This document shows, one piece after another, positions 35,676-37,540 of a stretch of DNA of 37,540 bases; within the stretch, counting starts at the first letter, position 1, and the number at the start of each line of letters is the position of its first letter. The translations under genes and the position numbers were made by a program. The DNA is from Paracoccaceae bacterium. GTDB taxonomy: Bacteria > Pseudomonadota > Alphaproteobacteria > Rhodobacterales > Rhodobacteraceae. Under the pieces are notes generated by a model. The model worked only from the letters and a program-made list of their open reading frames with translations, did no database searches and had not been told where the DNA came from. The stretch lies in contig JALQUU010000028.1 in the NCBI GenBank assembly GCA_023260655.1, forward strand, positions 1-37,540, read 5' to 3'.

Positions 35676-36219
35676 CGAAACGCCATTCTCCGGGCTGTAA
35701 ACCCTCCAAAGTCCAGTCCCCGATGCGGTAGCGGATCAGTCTCAAGGTCGGAAATCCAACGGCCGCCGTCATCCGCCGCACTTGGCGGTTCCGCCCCTCC
35801 GAAATGGTCAACTCGATCCAGCTTTCAGGAACGGTCTTACGAAATCGTACAGGCGGCGTGCGGGTCCAGAGCCAGTCCGGTTCGGGCACCTGCCGCGCTT
35901 TCGCAGGCCGCGTCATCCCGTCGTTCAGAAGCACGCCTTCGGCCAGAGCTTTCAGCGCCTCGGGTGTAACTGTGCCTTCGACCTGCACGAAATAAGTCTT
36001 TTCCATCTTATGCTTAGGATCGCTGATGCGCGCCTGCAAAGGGCCGTAATCGGTCAGGAGAAGCAACCCCTCACTATCCCGATCCAGTCGCCCTGCGGGG
36101 TAGACGCCCGCCACTTGAACCACCTCGGAAAGGGTCGCACGTGGACTCCCTGCGCTCCCCTTGTCGGTGAACTGGCAGAGCATGTCATAGGGTTTGTTCA
36201 GGAGGATCAGGTGGGTCAT
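35560..36219 (-). CDS. Ribosomal RNA pseudouridine synthase, RluE-like
   Basis: This 219-residue RsuA-family enzyme isomerises uridine to pseudouridine in large-subunit rRNA. The catalytic aspartate is D46 in [16 protein letters not shown], and the motif [25 protein letters not shown] is in segments near residues 138-162. It lacks the N-terminal S4 domain of RsuA and RluB, which fits RluE. The last 36 residues are basic, proline- and glycine-rich and are encoded opposite the end of the yibQ-like gene. A palindrome lies upstream of its start. Confidence 0.9.
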   Translation of the reverse strand: MTHLILLNKPYDMLCQFTDKGSAGSPRATLSEVVQVAGVYPAGRLDRDSEGLLLLTDYGPLQARISDPKHKMEKTYFVQVEGTVTPEALKALAEGVLLNDGMTRPAKARQVPEPDWLWTRTPPVRFRKTVPESWIELTISEGRNRQVRRMTAAVGFPTLRLIRYRIGDWTLEGLQPGEWRFVTPPAAPPRPEPKRRAAPGPAGPRGAKPKSFRGGGGRA

Positions 36220-36297
36220 GGCCCTTTCCTAGCGCGTTAATTTGCGGCTCAAAAGCCATTTCCGAAGCGTATGGATTGCGTCTGGCAAGCGTCATGA

Positions 36298-36318
36298 CGT
36301 TCGGCAGGCTGCCGAACG
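36298..36318. promoter_or_regulatory. 21-base perfect palindrome upstream of the rluE-like gene
   Basis: CGTTCGGCAG-G-CTGCCGAACG has ten-base arms around a single G. It lies about 79 bases upstream of the pseudouridine synthase start and outside the adjoining GC-rich repeat. A protein operator or a bidirectional hairpin are both possible. Confidence 0.45.
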
Positions 36319-36349
36319 CCTTCCATAAAGCCCGAAAAAGCAAATTTCG

Positions 36350-36400
36350 CTTTTGGAAATATCCTGGGGGGAGCCGAAGGCGGGGGGCAAAGCCCCCCAA
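36350..36400. repeat. Rhodobacteraceae-type intergenic GC-rich repeat, copy 2
   Basis: GGAAATATCCTGGGGGGA, then a short variable stem (GCCGAAGGC) and GGGGGGC-AAA-GCCCCCC, match the module at 5150-5206 in order and orientation. It lies just after the eno stop codon and may terminate eno, although no T-run follows on the minus strand. Confidence 0.65.
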
Positions 36401-36404
36401 CCCT

Positions 36405-37540
<1,136 letters not shown>

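Overview
The window looks like chromosomal core genome of an alphaproteobacterium of the family Rhodobacteraceae (Rhodobacter/Roseobacter group). The evidence is the high GC and GC-rich third codon positions, the alphaproteobacterial LexA operator (GTTC-N7-GTTC), an alphaproteobacterial ZapA with a coiled-coil partner gene upstream, a fused indolepyruvate ferredoxin oxidoreductase, gene-transfer-agent (GTA) type lysis genes, and two copies of a GC-rich intergenic repeat that I remember from this family. I see no rRNA, tRNA, CRISPR array or complete insertion sequence. Nearly all of the DNA is coding.

Layout, left half. The left edge (1-130) does not continue the mmsA gene that should run off the window, so there is a breakpoint near base 131. 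Then come mmsA (-) with a divergent LysR regulator, a two-CBS-domain protein, coaD, a 47-residue membrane microprotein, gap (-), a DUF808 membrane protein, and transketolase tkt (-). A ZauP-like coiled-coil protein and ZapA (cell division) follow, then the bolA-grxD pair (iron and Fe-S handling), an OsmC-like protein, a short BLUF blue-light photoreceptor, and purL (-). The 304-base gap between purL and the next gene holds three consecutive stem-loops on the minus strand, an unpaired CCTCCC and a strong terminator, which together look like a small RNA. A LysR regulator diverges from a 1140-residue indolepyruvate ferredoxin oxidoreductase, and a clean T-N11-A inverted repeat lies between them.

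Layout, right half. An acyltransferase overlaps murI. The cytochrome c maturation genes ccmE, ccmF and ccmH follow, but ccmE and ccmF are separated by an N-acetylmuramidase (GH108) and a 3TM-type holin that resemble the GTA lysis cassette of Rhodobacter capsulatus. The ccmE terminator hairpin runs right up to the endolysin start. Next are a PaaG-like enoyl-CoA hydratase, gltA (-), gltX (-) and comEC (+), which is interrupted by one in-frame TAA. A tightly overlapping minus-strand unit, trpG-trpD-trpC-moaC-moeA, ends just upstream of lexA, which has its own SOS box. A YibQ-type polysaccharide deacetylase diverges from trpG and overlaps an RluE-like pseudouridine synthase tail to tail. The window ends inside eno.

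How it fits together. Most genes are housekeeping: central carbon (gap, tkt, eno, gltA), cofactors and amino acids (coaD, trp, moa/moe, purL), cytochrome c maturation and cell division. The accessory interest is the GTA lysis pair inside the ccm cluster, near a broken comEC (DNA uptake) and lexA. In R. capsulatus ComEC and LexA are linked to GTA reception and production, so this chromosome may still carry a GTA lysis module while having lost an uptake gene. That last step is inference.
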